This document shows positions 15,616-23,220 of a stretch of DNA of 64,000 bases, in pieces. The notes below the pieces were generated by a model, which worked only from the letters and a program-made list of their open reading frames with translations, ran no database searches and was not told the origin of the DNA. Every line of letters begins with the position of its first letter. Positions within the stretch are counted from its first letter, which is position 1. The stretch is from Faecalibacterium sp. An122. Its GTDB lineage: Bacteria; Bacillota; Clostridia; Oscillospirales; Ruminococcaceae. Made by a program: the position numbers and the translations under genes. The stretch lies in NCBI RefSeq assembly GCF_002160895.1, contig NZ_NFLL01000005.1:1-64000 (forward strand), written 5' to 3'.

Positions 15616-16481
15616 TCACAAGCCCGGTTTTTATGTGTTTTTTTTGTCAAACCTGTGGTGCGGGCCCAGGCGAAGATATACTGCTGGGCGATGCCGGCAT
15701 AGCCGCCGGTTTTCCGGTTCAGATAGGCGGCGGGGTCCTTGACCCGGGCGGTGAACAGGGTCTGGTCCGCCCGGCGAATCCACACGTCGATGGGGTAGGC
15801 CTCCCAGCGCCCCAGTCCGTACAGCAAAACGCAGTCGGCCACCTTGGGCCCCACGCCGCGGACCTCCATCAGTTTGGCTTTGGCCTCGGCCAGAGGCAGG
15901 GCCCGCAGCTGGGCCTCGGTCAGGTCCCCGGCGGCCACCCGGCGGGCGGCGTCCAGAATGTAGCCGCTGCGCCATCCGGCCCGCAGAAAGGCCAGATCTT
16001 CCTCGGCCAGCGGAGCCAGACGCTGGGCGGTGGGAAAGGCGTACCGCTCCCCGCTGTCGTCCAGCGGTTCCCCCAGACCCCGGCAGAGCCGGTCCACAAT
16101 CCCCTTGATCCGGGGGATGTTGTTGTTCTGGCTGATTAAAAAGGTAATCAGCGTCTCAAAAAAGGGCTGCCGCAGCACCCGGATGCCCGGGGCGCAGTCG
16201 ATGCAGCCGGCCAGCCCCGGGTGGGCGGCTCGCATCTGTTCCAGCAGCCGGGGATAGTCCAGGTCCAGCGCGAAATACCCGGCCCAGAATTCCGGCTCGG
16301 CGGCGGGGTCGGGCCCGGCCAGGCCGGTGATTTCCAGCCGGTCCCCGGCGGTTTCCCGGACCTGCACCGCCCGGCCCTCCACAATGCCGGTCCAGCTGCC
16401 GTCGGGCTGGGGCTGCCAGCGGAAACACTGCCCGCAGTCCAGGGTCTGGGCCAGGGAAAGGCCCTGTGCGTTCCATTCCAA
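15612..16481 (-). CDS. ogg: 8-oxoguanine DNA glycosylase/AP lyase, OGG1 type
   Basis: This base-excision enzyme removes 8-oxoguanine from DNA. The 289 residues show an N-terminal OGG_N domain (LDCGQCFRWQ), then the HhH-GPD core: ITFLISQNNNIPRIKG, and VRGVGPKVADCVLLYGL with catalytic Lys213, and Asp232 in YPIDVWIRR. The Lys-Asp spacing of 19 equals that of human OGG1 (K249/D268). I choose a TTG start at 16481 because AAGGAGG lies seven nt upstream; an ATG five nt further in is out of frame, and the upstream in-frame ATG at 16577 lacks a ribosome site. It may be cotranscribed with nothing, as fba has its own promoter. Confidence 0.92.
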   Translation of the reverse strand: MEWNAQGLSLAQTLDCGQCFRWQPQPDGSWTGIVEGRAVQVRETAGDRLEITGLAGPDPAAEPEFWAGYFALDLDYPRLLEQMRAAHPGLAGCIDCAPGIRVLRQPFFETLITFLISQNNNIPRIKGIVDRLCRGLGEPLDDSGERYAFPTAQRLAPLAEEDLAFLRAGWRSGYILDAARRVAAGDLTEAQLRALPLAEAKAKLMEVRGVGPKVADCVLLYGLGRWEAYPIDVWIRRADQTLFTARVKDPAAYLNRKTGGYAGIAQQYIFAWARTTGLTKKTHKNRACD

Positions 16482-17010
16482 ATGGGTGTCCTCCTTTGGT
16501 GCGACCAACGCCCCCGGCGCCGGTTTTGCACCGCCCGGGTGGAAAAGGGCGGCGGGGCAGGGGGCGGAATTTTTCACAGTCTTTTCAACAGTATATCACA
16601 TTCGTCAAAGGGATGTCGGCATTTTCTGCAAAGCGGGCCAAATTTCGGGCTCGAAAATAGTCAGCTTTCCATCTTGAAAAATACAAATCGTAACCCACAG
16701 CCGCGGGGGCTTTCCGGTGGAATGGTTGAAAAGTTGGTTGAAAGGGTTGAATTCCACACCGGAAAGGGGCTTTGAGGCTAAAGTTTTTCACTTTTTCCAC
16801 CGTGTTTTCAACTTGTGGAAAAATCAGGACCCATTTACAACTCGTATATGGGCCCGAATGTTGAAAACTTTTGCCTTTCTGGCGGCCTGCGGTATGGGTG
16901 CAGGGCCGCCGGCCCATACTCCCTGAAAAAGGAAGAAACCTCCGGTTTTGCCCGTCCGCACCCGGCGGGAAAATCAGGGCCCGGGGGCCGGGCGGGCGTT
17001 TCTTAACATC
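16482..17010. other. AT-richer intergenic region with a cluster of GTTGAA(A) motifs
   Basis: About 530 bases without a convincing gene. Six GTTGAA-type octamers in both orientations lie at 16582, 16725, 16737, 16746, 16805 and 16860; four of them are full GTTGAAAA or its complement. An 8-bp inverted repeat TTTTCCAC/GTGGAAAA lies around 16793-16822. A minus-strand extended -10 (TGA-TATACT, 16598-16590) probably serves the glycosylase gene. Confidence 0.5.
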
Positions 17011-17164
17011 GCAGATACACCTCCACGCTGTCTCATTCTGACCCAAAGCGCATCTGCCGCGTTGCAGTTGCTTGCATTCCACCTAGGAGTGCGGCGCTCC
17101 TGCGCCTTGCAGCTGTATCTTTGGGGCGAAGGATCCAGCATGTTTGCATTCTCAGATACACCCT
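17011..17164. repeat. MITE-like intergenic repeat, copy 1 (left end altered)
   Basis: About 80% or more identical by eye to the 39342-39501 element across CTCCACGCTGTCTCATTCTG, the inner AGGAGTGCGGCGCTCCT hairpin and the right end CTCAGATACACCC. The left terminal repeat is degenerate here. Confidence 0.85.
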
Positions 17165-17183
17165 AGCAATACCGCGCGGCTTA

Positions 17184-17192
17184 TGTTATACT
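17184..17192 (+). promoter_or_regulatory. Extended -10 promoter of the methyltransferase operon
   Basis: TGT-TATACT, 64 nt before the start codon at 17256 and 20 nt beyond the repeat element; no clear -35. Confidence 0.5.
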
Positions 17193-17255
17193 TTATCATA
17201 GATTATCATTTTGCCGCGGCTTTTGGCCCATGCGGCAGATACAGGAGGACATATC

Positions 17256-18083
17256 ATGCAAGAAAACAGACCGCGCAGCCTCCGCCCGGGCAGCAGGGCT
17301 GACAAGACCCAGCAGGGTCAGGAGTCGCAGCCGAACGAGCGCCTGGTCTATGGGAAAAATCCGGTGGCCGAGCTGCTCAAGAGCGGCGCCGGTGTGGACA
17401 CCGTCATGCTGGCCGAGGGGATGGCCCCGGCCGTTGCATCCTATTACACCGCCCTGGCCAAAGAGGCCGGCGCCACCATTAAGCGGGTGCACCCCAACAA
17501 ACTCCGGCTGCTGACCGGCACCGAGAGCCACCAGGGTGTGGCGGCCTTTGCCAGCGAGATCGCCTATGTGGAGGTGGAAGAAATGCTGGAGGCCGCCCGC
17601 AGCAAGGGCGAGCCCCCCTTCCTGGTCATCAGCGACGGGATGGAGGACCCCCACAACCTGGGCGCGGTGATGCGCTCGGCGCTGCTGTGCGGGGCCCATG
17701 GCATCATCATTCCCAAGCGGGGCGGCGCGTCGGTGACCCCTACCGTCATCAAGGCCAGCGCCGGCGCCGCCGAGCGGCTGCCGGTGGCCCGGGTGGTCAA
17801 CATCAGCGAGACCATCCGCCGCCTGAAAGAGGAAGGCGTCTTTGTCTACTGCGCCGATATGGACGGCGTGTCCCTGCGCAAAAACAACCTGACCGGGCCC
17901 ATCGCCCTGGTGCTGGGCAGTGAAGGCAGCGGGGTGTCGCAGCTGGTGAAAAAGCGGTGCGACGGGGTGCTGCGGCTGGACATGGCCGCCGCCAACACCG
18001 GCGTGGACAGCTATAACGTTTCGGTGGCAGCCGGGATCATTCTGTACGAGATTCAGACCCAGCGCGCCGGCGCGGTGAAATAA
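17256..18083 (+). CDS. rlmB: TrmH/RlmB family rRNA 2'-O-methyltransferase
   Basis: A 275-residue SPOUT methyltransferase that most resembles RlmB, which methylates the ribose of G2251 in 23S rRNA. Residues about 30-110 form the L30e-like substrate-binding domain (LVYGKNPVAELL). The SPOUT domain has motif 1 (DGMEDPHNLGAVMRSA), motif 2 (IALVLGSEGSGVSQLV) and motif 3 (VDSYNVSVAAGIILYE), which together form the AdoMet knot. The N-terminal 25 residues are basic and low-complexity. Start from AGGAGG seven nt upstream. It is followed at 37 nt by the P-type-ATPase-like gene. Another TrmH paralog is possible. Confidence 0.88.
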   Translation: MQENRPRSLRPGSRADKTQQGQESQPNERLVYGKNPVAELLKSGAGVDTVMLAEGMAPAVASYYTALAKEAGATIKRVHPNKLRLLTGTESHQGVAAFASEIAYVEVEEMLEAARSKGEPPFLVISDGMEDPHNLGAVMRSALLCGAHGIIIPKRGGASVTPTVIKASAGAAERLPVARVVNISETIRRLKEEGVFVYCADMDGVSLRKNNLTGPIALVLGSEGSGVSQLVKKRCDGVLRLDMAAANTGVDSYNVSVAAGIILYEIQTQRAGAVK

Positions 18084-18120
18084 CCGAGGGCCAGACAGCC
18101 CCCGGATGGGAGGGACAAGG

Positions 18121-21069
18121 ATGCCAAAGGATTCCGAACGCCGGGAGATGACCCGGCAGGAGATGGAACAGAAGGAAAAAGAAAAGTTCAACACGTTTTT
18201 CACCACCAGCGTGGCCCAGGTGCCGGAGGAGATGATCAACCCCACCCGGACCGCCAGCCAGCCCGACCGCAAACACGGCCTGCTGGCCCGGTTCTTCGGC
18301 AAAAAGGAGAAAGCCGGCGGCCTGTCCCCGGAGAATGAGCCCGAGGAAGAGCTGTTCTGGGCCGAGACACCCATTGCTCCCGCCCCCACCGGTGAGATCA
18401 TGCTGGACAGCTCGGCCCCCGCCAAAGAACCGCCGGTGGTCACCCCCTCTCTGGAGGAATTGACCCTGGAACTGGAGGGCGCGGACGAGAAGCCGGTCCG
18501 GGCTCCGGAAGCCCCCCGCCCGGCCTCCAAGGCCGAACCCGCCCGCACACCGGTCCAGGCAGCACCCGCTGTCAAACCGGCCGTCTCTGCCCCCGAGGAA
18601 AAGCGGGAGGAAGCCGGTTCCGCCGCCGCCAAACTGGCCGCCGAACTGGAAAAGCCCCCGCTCTCGGCGGCCGCACGGGCCGAGGCCCGGCGGGCAGCCG
18701 CCCGGCCGGCCGCTTCGGCAGCACCGCAGACCACCGTCCGGGCCGCTGCTCCGGCTCAGCCGGTCAAGGCAGCGCCGGTGGTGAAAGCCGCCGCCCAGGT
18801 CAAACCGGCGGCCAAGCCGGTGCAGACGGCCGTCTCCGCCGCCCCGGCCCAGAGTCCGGCCCCCGAGGCTGCTCCCAAAGCCGCCGCCAAACCCGCTGCA
18901 GCTGCGGCCCAGCCGGAACCCGTTTCCGCCCCGCCCAGCAGTGAGCGGGAAAAACTCCAGTGGATTCTGGACGGCGGCAAGGGGATTCCCACATCCCGGA
19001 AAAAGAAGGTCGTCCAGCCGGAGGAGGACAAGGAGATCACCCAGCAGGTGGGCGGCTTCCACTTCTTCGGCGTAGGGGAGGATGAAGCGCCCCGGGGCGA
19101 TGCCTTTGGCCAGGGCATGGAGGATACCATGAGCCTGGAACTCCACGAGGACAGCGAAGAACCTGCCTCCGCCGGAGAGCAGGCCTCCGCCCCCGAGCAA
19201 GCCGTCAAGGCAAAGGGCCGCCGCAAGGGCAAAAAGGCCCGGGTTGAGGCAGCTCCTGCAGAGCACGCCGCAGCCCATACCGCCCCGGAACACGCCGCCG
19301 AGACCTCCGCCCAGGAGGAACCCGCTTCGGAGCCGGCCGCCGAGGCCGAGCTGCCCCAGACCGGCGAGGAGGCGGCCCAGGCTCTGGACCAGACCGTGGC
19401 CGCCATGAATCTGCGCTGTGCCCTCAGCGGCATTCTGGCCGCCGCCCTGATCTGGGCCGGGTTTATTTACGAGGGCTTCCTGCCCGGGATGGCAGGCCTC
19501 AGCCCCGACACCGCCCCGGCGGCCTTTATGGGCGCCAACCTGCTGCTGTTGGCGGCAGTGCTGGCAGTGTCCCGCAACACCATGCGGGATGGCCTGCTGG
19601 GCCTGGTGAAAGCCCCCTCCTATGACACCATGCCGGCGCTGGCCGGCGCGGCGGCATTGCTCCAGTCTCTGGTGGCTCTGCTGAATCCCGCCGCCTACCA
19701 GGGCACCACCCTGACCCTCATGAGTGGCGCGGCCGCTCTGGCCCTGTTCCTGAACAACCTGGGCAGCCGCCTGCTGGCGGTGTCGGTGCGGGATGGCTAT
19801 AAGGTAGCCACCAGCGGGGTGGCCCACGAGGGCGCCTACCGGGTGCAGGACAAGGAACTGATCCACAGTCTGGACCCGGTCCAGGAAGCAAGGGATCCCT
19901 GGATTCTCCTCAGCCGCCCCGTGGAAGGGGACGGCTCCTTCCTGGCCCAGAGCTTCGGCCCCCACACCGGGGAAAAGAAAATCCAGACCTTCTCCCGCGT
20001 CCTGCTGGGATGCGCTGCGGTGGGCGGCGTCTATATGCTGCTGACCGGCAAGGGGATCAACGGTGGGGCAGCGGCCATCGCCTCCATCCTCTGCCTGGGC
20101 GCGCCTTTGTCCTCCACCCTGATTGCGGGCCTGACCGCCCTGCGGACCGAACGGACCGCCGGCGCCGTGGGCGCGGTGATTCCGGGCTGGGCCGGCGTGG
20201 AAGAGCTGAACGGCATCGACACCGTCCAGGTGGACGCCGGGGAACTGTTCACCCCCGAGAGCGCTCAGCTGGAGGATATCCGCATCTTCAAGGGCGGCCG
20301 CATCGACCGGGCTATCCTGTATACCGCCAGCGTCCTGAACCAGGGCTGCAATACCCTCAGCCAGCTGTTCCGCCACATCATCGCCGACCGCACCGACATC
20401 CTGCCTCCGGTGAAGGATCTGGAACGCCACATCGGTCTGGGCTTCTCGGCCTGGTGCGAAAACAACCGCATCCTCATCGGCACCCGTGCCTATATGGAAC
20501 AGGAAGGGATTGCCCTGCCTGAGGTCAGCTACGAGGCCCAGCATTCCCGGGACGGCGAGCTGCAGATTTTGTATCTGGCGGTGTCGGGCAATATGTACGC
20601 CATGTTTGTGCTGCGGTATATCGGCGGCAAGCACGCCGCCCGCTGCCTGTCCATTCTGCAGAAGGAGAACATCCGGGTGCTGGTCACCTGCCAGGACCCC
20701 TCCCTGACGGCGGATAAGATTGCGGCGGCCTACCACCTGCCCGAGGGCCTGATTACGGTGCTGGACGAGACCCAGAGCAGCGCTCTGACCCCGGCCATCA
20801 GCCCGGTGAGCGACGCTCCCAGCTGCATGCTGCACCTGAAGGGTTTCACCAGCCTCACCGGCGGCCTGCGGGCCGCCCAGCGGGCCCAGGCGGCGGAATC
20901 GGCCGGCGTCATGATCCAGCTGGTCTCGACGGGCTTCTCGGCCCTGATCGGCCTGCTGCTGAGCTATTCCGGCAGCGTGGGCACCCTGTCTCTGCTGGTG
21001 GTTCTGATGTATCAGGCCGCTTGGAGCGGCCTGGGAATCGCCGTCGCCGCTATGAAACAGCACAACTGA
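18121..21069 (+). CDS. P-type-ATPase-like membrane protein with eroded catalytic motifs and a long disordered N-terminus
   Basis: A 982-residue protein. Residues 1-428 are Ala/Pro/Glu-rich and look disordered. Residues 430-980 have the topology of a P-type ATPase: four helices (about 431-553), a small actuator-like insert, two helices (about 623-675), a large cytoplasmic insert and two final helices (about 930-979). Where a pump has CPC, ILCLGAPL stands. Where it has DKTGTLT, VDAGELFT stands with Asp705 retained. Where it has TGDN, VTCQDP stands with Asp859 retained. TGES is not found. I infer a pseudo-ATPase that keeps the fold but not ion pumping. Start from GGGAGGGACAAGG. It is in an operon with rlmB. 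Function is unknown. Confidence 0.75.
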   Translation: MPKDSERREMTRQEMEQKEKEKFNTFFTTSVAQVPEEMINPTRTASQPDRKHGLLARFFGKKEKAGGLSPENEPEEELFWAETPIAPAPTGEIMLDSSAPAKEPPVVTPSLEELTLELEGADEKPVRAPEAPRPASKAEPARTPVQAAPAVKPAVSAPEEKREEAGSAAAKLAAELEKPPLSAAARAEARRAAARPAASAAPQTTVRAAAPAQPVKAAPVVKAAAQVKPAAKPVQTAVSAAPAQSPAPEAAPKAAAKPAAAAAQPEPVSAPPSSEREKLQWILDGGKGIPTSRKKKVVQPEEDKEITQQVGGFHFFGVGEDEAPRGDAFGQGMEDTMSLELHEDSEEPASAGEQASAPEQAVKAKGRRKGKKARVEAAPAEHAAAHTAPEHAAETSAQEEPASEPAAEAELPQTGEEAAQALDQTVAAMNLRCALSGILAAALIWAGFIYEGFLPGMAGLSPDTAPAAFMGANLLLLAAVLAVSRNTMRDGLLGLVKAPSYDTMPALAGAAALLQSLVALLNPAAYQGTTLTLMSGAAALALFLNNLGSRLLAVSVRDGYKVATSGVAHEGAYRVQDKELIHSLDPVQEARDPWILLSRPVEGDGSFLAQSFGPHTGEKKIQTFSRVLLGCAAVGGVYMLLTGKGINGGAAAIASILCLGAPLSSTLIAGLTALRTERTAGAVGAVIPGWAGVEELNGIDTVQVDAGELFTPESAQLEDIRIFKGGRIDRAILYTASVLNQGCNTLSQLFRHIIADRTDILPPVKDLERHIGLGFSAWCENNRILIGTRAYMEQEGIALPEVSYEAQHSRDGELQILYLAVSGNMYAMFVLRYIGGKHAARCLSILQKENIRVLVTCQDPSLTADKIAAAYHLPEGLITVLDETQSSALTPAISPVSDAPSCMLHLKGFTSLTGGLRAAQRAQAAESAGVMIQLVSTGFSALIGLLLSYSGSVGTLSLLVVLMYQAAWSGLGIAVAAMKQHN

Positions 21070-21088
21070 AACCCTATTGTGAAATAAA

Positions 21089-21103
21089 TGAGAATTATTC
21101 TTA
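21089..21103 (+). promoter_or_regulatory. Fur/PerR-like 7-1-7 box upstream of rubrerythrin
   Basis: TGAGAAT-T-ATTCTTA; the half-sites match at six of seven positions and resemble the Fur-family 7-1-7 box. It ends 17 nt before the -35 of the rubrerythrin promoter. Confidence 0.45.
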
Positions 21104-21120
21104 AAAACTTCCCAAAACCC

Positions 21121-21149
21121 TTGAATTCTGAACATCTTTGAAGTATAAT
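21121..21149 (+). promoter_or_regulatory. Rubrerythrin promoter
   Basis: TTGAAT, 17-nt spacer and consensus TATAAT; the leader is about 85 nt. One of the strongest-looking promoters in the window. Confidence 0.8.
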
Positions 21150-21241
21150 AAAGCCACAGCCTGGATGCAGGCAGCGAGTAAATGAACCCAACGCAAACCA
21201 AGCGTTCAACAAATCTATCAACGACAAAGGAGAGACAACTT

Positions 21242-21781
21242 ATGGAACTGAAGGGCAGCAAGACCGAGAAAAACCTGATGGAAGCATTTGCCGGCGAGAG
21301 CCAGGCCCGCAACAAGTACACCTACTTTGCCAGCCAGGCAAAGAAGGAAGGCTATGTCCAGATGGCCAAGATCTTTGAGGAGACCGCCAACAACGAGAAG
21401 GAGCACGCCAAGATCTGGTTCAAGCTGCTGAACGGCGGCGAGATCCCCGATACCGCTACCTGCCTGAAGATGGCAGCCGGCGGCGAGCACGACGAGTGGA
21501 CCGAGATGTACCCCCGCATGGCTCAGGAGGCCAAGGAGGAGGGCTTCAACCAGATCGCTGCCCTGTTCACCATGGTGGCCGGCATCGAGAAGGAGCACGA
21601 GGAGCGCTACCTGGCTCTGGCCGAGAACCTGGCCAACAATCAGGTCTTCGCTCGTGAGGAGCAGCAGGTTTGGCAGTGCTCCAACTGCGGCTACACCTAT
21701 ATCGGCAAGTCCGCTCCTCTGAAGTGCCCCGTCTGCGCACATCCCCAGGCTTACTTTGAGCTGAAGGTCAAGAACTACTAA
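21242..21781 (+). CDS. rbr: Rubrerythrin
   Basis: Rubrerythrin is a cytoplasmic peroxide reductase of anaerobes. The 179 residues contain a four-helix diiron domain (E19 in FAGES, E52-x-x-H55 in NEKEH, E116-x-x-H119 in IEKEHEERY) and a C-terminal rubredoxin domain with C146-x-x-C149 (QCSNCGY) and C162-x-x-C165 (KCPVCAH). All ligands needed for both iron sites appear present. Start from AAAGGAGAGACAACTT. It is monocistronic, with a strong promoter, a Fur/PerR-like operator and a terminator, so it is probably induced by peroxide or iron state. Confidence 0.97.
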   Translation: MELKGSKTEKNLMEAFAGESQARNKYTYFASQAKKEGYVQMAKIFEETANNEKEHAKIWFKLLNGGEIPDTATCLKMAAGGEHDEWTEMYPRMAQEAKEEGFNQIAALFTMVAGIEKEHEERYLALAENLANNQVFAREEQQVWQCSNCGYTYIGKSAPLKCPVCAHPQAYFELKVKNY

Positions 21782-21814
21782 TTCCTGACCCCCAGGGGCA
21801 AAACAAAACCAAAT

Positions 21815-21853
21815 AAAAACTCCCCGGTGCTGCAAAGCATCGGGGAGTTTTTT
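21815..21853 (+). terminator. Terminator after rubrerythrin
   Basis: AAAAACTCCCCGGTGC pairs with GCATCGGGGAGTTTTTT. Confidence 0.9.
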
Positions 21854-21981
21854 GCTGTGCGGCGGCGGTCAAAACCGCCGGCCCGGCGCCGGACGCCGGA
21901 GCCTTCGGAGGCAAGCAGGGACCTGGCCGGGACGGGCGCAGAGCGCCGGATGGACCAAAGCGGCCAGGCCGGTGCGGAAAG

Positions 21982-22305
21982 TTACAGATCCAGTTTGCCT
22001 TCCACCTTGTTGACCACATAGTAGGCGGCGCCGTCCTCGGGCTTGATATAAATCTTGCAGGACTGGACACCCACCTTGTGGGTCAGACGGTAGTCGGCCT
22101 TGGCCCGCTCCACAATATCGGTCACGTTGTACTGGTGACCGCCCGTTTCGATATAGATCTCGGGAGAAAGAGGCGGGCGGCCCCGGCGCGGGGTCGATTT
22201 TGCGGATTTCTGGGTTTTGCGCTTGGGCTCAGAAGCCGGAGCATCTTGCGCCGGAACTTCGGGCAGGGGCGTATCGACGGATGCGGCAGCTTTCTTTGCG
22301 GACAT
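21982..22305 (-). CDS. Small DUF6465-like protein
   Basis: A 107-residue protein. Residues 1-45 are Lys/Ala/Pro-rich and basic (KRKTQKSAKSTPRRGRPP), probably nucleic-acid facing and disordered. Residues 48-107 form a compact domain with IYIETGGHQYNVTDIVERAK, SCKIYIKPEDGAAYYVVN and a terminal GKLDL, which resembles the DUF6465 family of Clostridia. Function is unknown. Start chosen at ATG-TCC with AAAGGTGG six nt upstream; an ATG two codons earlier is a close alternative. Confidence 0.7.
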   Translation of the reverse strand: MSAKKAAASVDTPLPEVPAQDAPASEPKRKTQKSAKSTPRRGRPPLSPEIYIETGGHQYNVTDIVERAKADYRLTHKVGVQSCKIYIKPEDGAAYYVVNKVEGKLDL

Positions 22306-22385
22306 TTCCATCCACCTTTCTTTCGTTTTTTTATGGGGAACCGCCGCAGCACCCGGGCTGCGGGGCAGAAACACGGACTATTTAT

Positions 22386-22414
22386 ATAATATAAAGTTGT
22401 GCTTCATTTGTAAA
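22386..22414 (-). promoter_or_regulatory. Promoter of the DUF6465-like gene
   Basis: Minus-strand TTTACA (22414-22409), 17-nt spacer, TATTAT (22391-22386). From 22415 to 22747 I see no gene or clear signal. Confidence 0.6.
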
Positions 22415-22747
22415 GTCTTTTTTGAAAAAAGATGCCCCGCAGCGCCCAGAAATAACCCTATAAATACCTGGCTGTGAAAAAGATCCTGTGCTGCCTGCTT
22501 TTGCCATTTCCGCCCCATAAACCATCGCCCGGCTGCCGCCGGCGGAAAACTGCTTTCGGGGCACAAACAAAATCCCCGATCTGTGTTTTACGGCGCGGTC
22601 AAAAGCCGGGCCGCCGGGGGAAACCCGGCCGTTCCGCGGCCCCCGGCCCGGAGCCGGAACAGGAGACAAATGACGCCGCCACGACGCAGACACCCGGCCG
22701 CATGGGCGGGACGCCCGGCGCAAAATCCGGGGCGAGAAACTTTCCGC

Positions 22748-22776
22748 TTGATTTTGACCTCCAAATACGCTATAAT
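22748..22776 (+). promoter_or_regulatory. tRNA-Leu promoter
   Basis: TTGATT, 17-nt spacer, TATAAT; the tRNA begins 14 nt after the -10. Confidence 0.75.
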
Positions 22777-22790
22777 AACGTAGAAGATAA

Positions 22791-22877
22791 GCCGGTGTGT
22801 CGGAATGGCAGACGAGGGGGACTCAAAATCCCTTGTGCTAATCACACGTGTGGGTTCGACCCCCACCACCGGCACCA
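22791..22877 (+). tRNA. tRNA-Leu (anticodon CAA)
   Basis: Acceptor stem GCCGGTG/CACCGGC with discriminator A and encoded CCA (22875-22877). The anticodon loop CTCAAAA gives anticodon CAA, reading UUG. The long variable arm (about 22831-22851) and GTTCGAC T-loop fit a class II leucine tRNA. A terminator follows after seven nt. Confidence 0.97.
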
Positions 22878-22883
22878 GATACA

Positions 22884-22915
22884 GGCCCGGAATCCAACGG
22901 ATTCCGGGCTTTTTG
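22884..22915 (+). terminator. Terminator after tRNA-Leu
   Basis: CCCGGAATCC-AAC-GGATTCCGGG followed by CTTTTTG. Confidence 0.9.
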
Positions 22916-22989
22916 TTTTGTCGGCTGGGTCCGGGCGGTGCGCCCGGGCCCTTTCTTTTTCTCGACGGATGGCGAATTTTACGCATAGC

Positions 22990-23220
22990 CCCTCGGATTT
23001 GGAATAACTGCTTTTTCACTGGGGCGGGGGCTATAAAATGAAAACAGAATACATGGAAACCGGCCCGGCTGCGCTGCAAAACCGGGTGCGGACAGCACCC
23101 CGGTGAGAGACGAAACAGTGGCAGACGGGGGCCGGCGCGCATAGTCTGGATAAGAGTACATAGTCTGTAGGGACGGGAAGCCCGCACAAGCGCCTGTCCC
23201 CAGAGGAAAGGGAACGGGAA
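22990..23220 (+). promoter_or_regulatory. Leader of the exopolysaccharide locus with hairpins and a direct repeat
   Basis: No gene is seen. A hairpin ACCGGGTGC/GCACCCCGGT lies at 23081-23105 and GGGACGGG/CCTGTCCC at 23170-23200. The 9-mer CATAGTCTG occurs at 23140 and 23159, a 19-nt period. A TATAAA at 23032-23037 could be a -10 with a poor -35. The region probably controls entry into the downstream ten-gene locus. Confidence 0.4.

Noticed and set aside
16780-16830. Replication origin, because TTTTCCACA-like DnaA boxes appear
   Set aside because: Only one or two imperfect boxes, no dnaA or dnaN nearby and no AT-rich unwinding repeat.
18037-21321. Open frame of 1094 codons on the minus strand
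   Set aside because: It is antisense to the P-type-ATPase-like gene. Long antisense frames are expected in GC-rich coding DNA, its protein is compositionally odd, and the plus-strand frame has a ribosome site and family resemblance.
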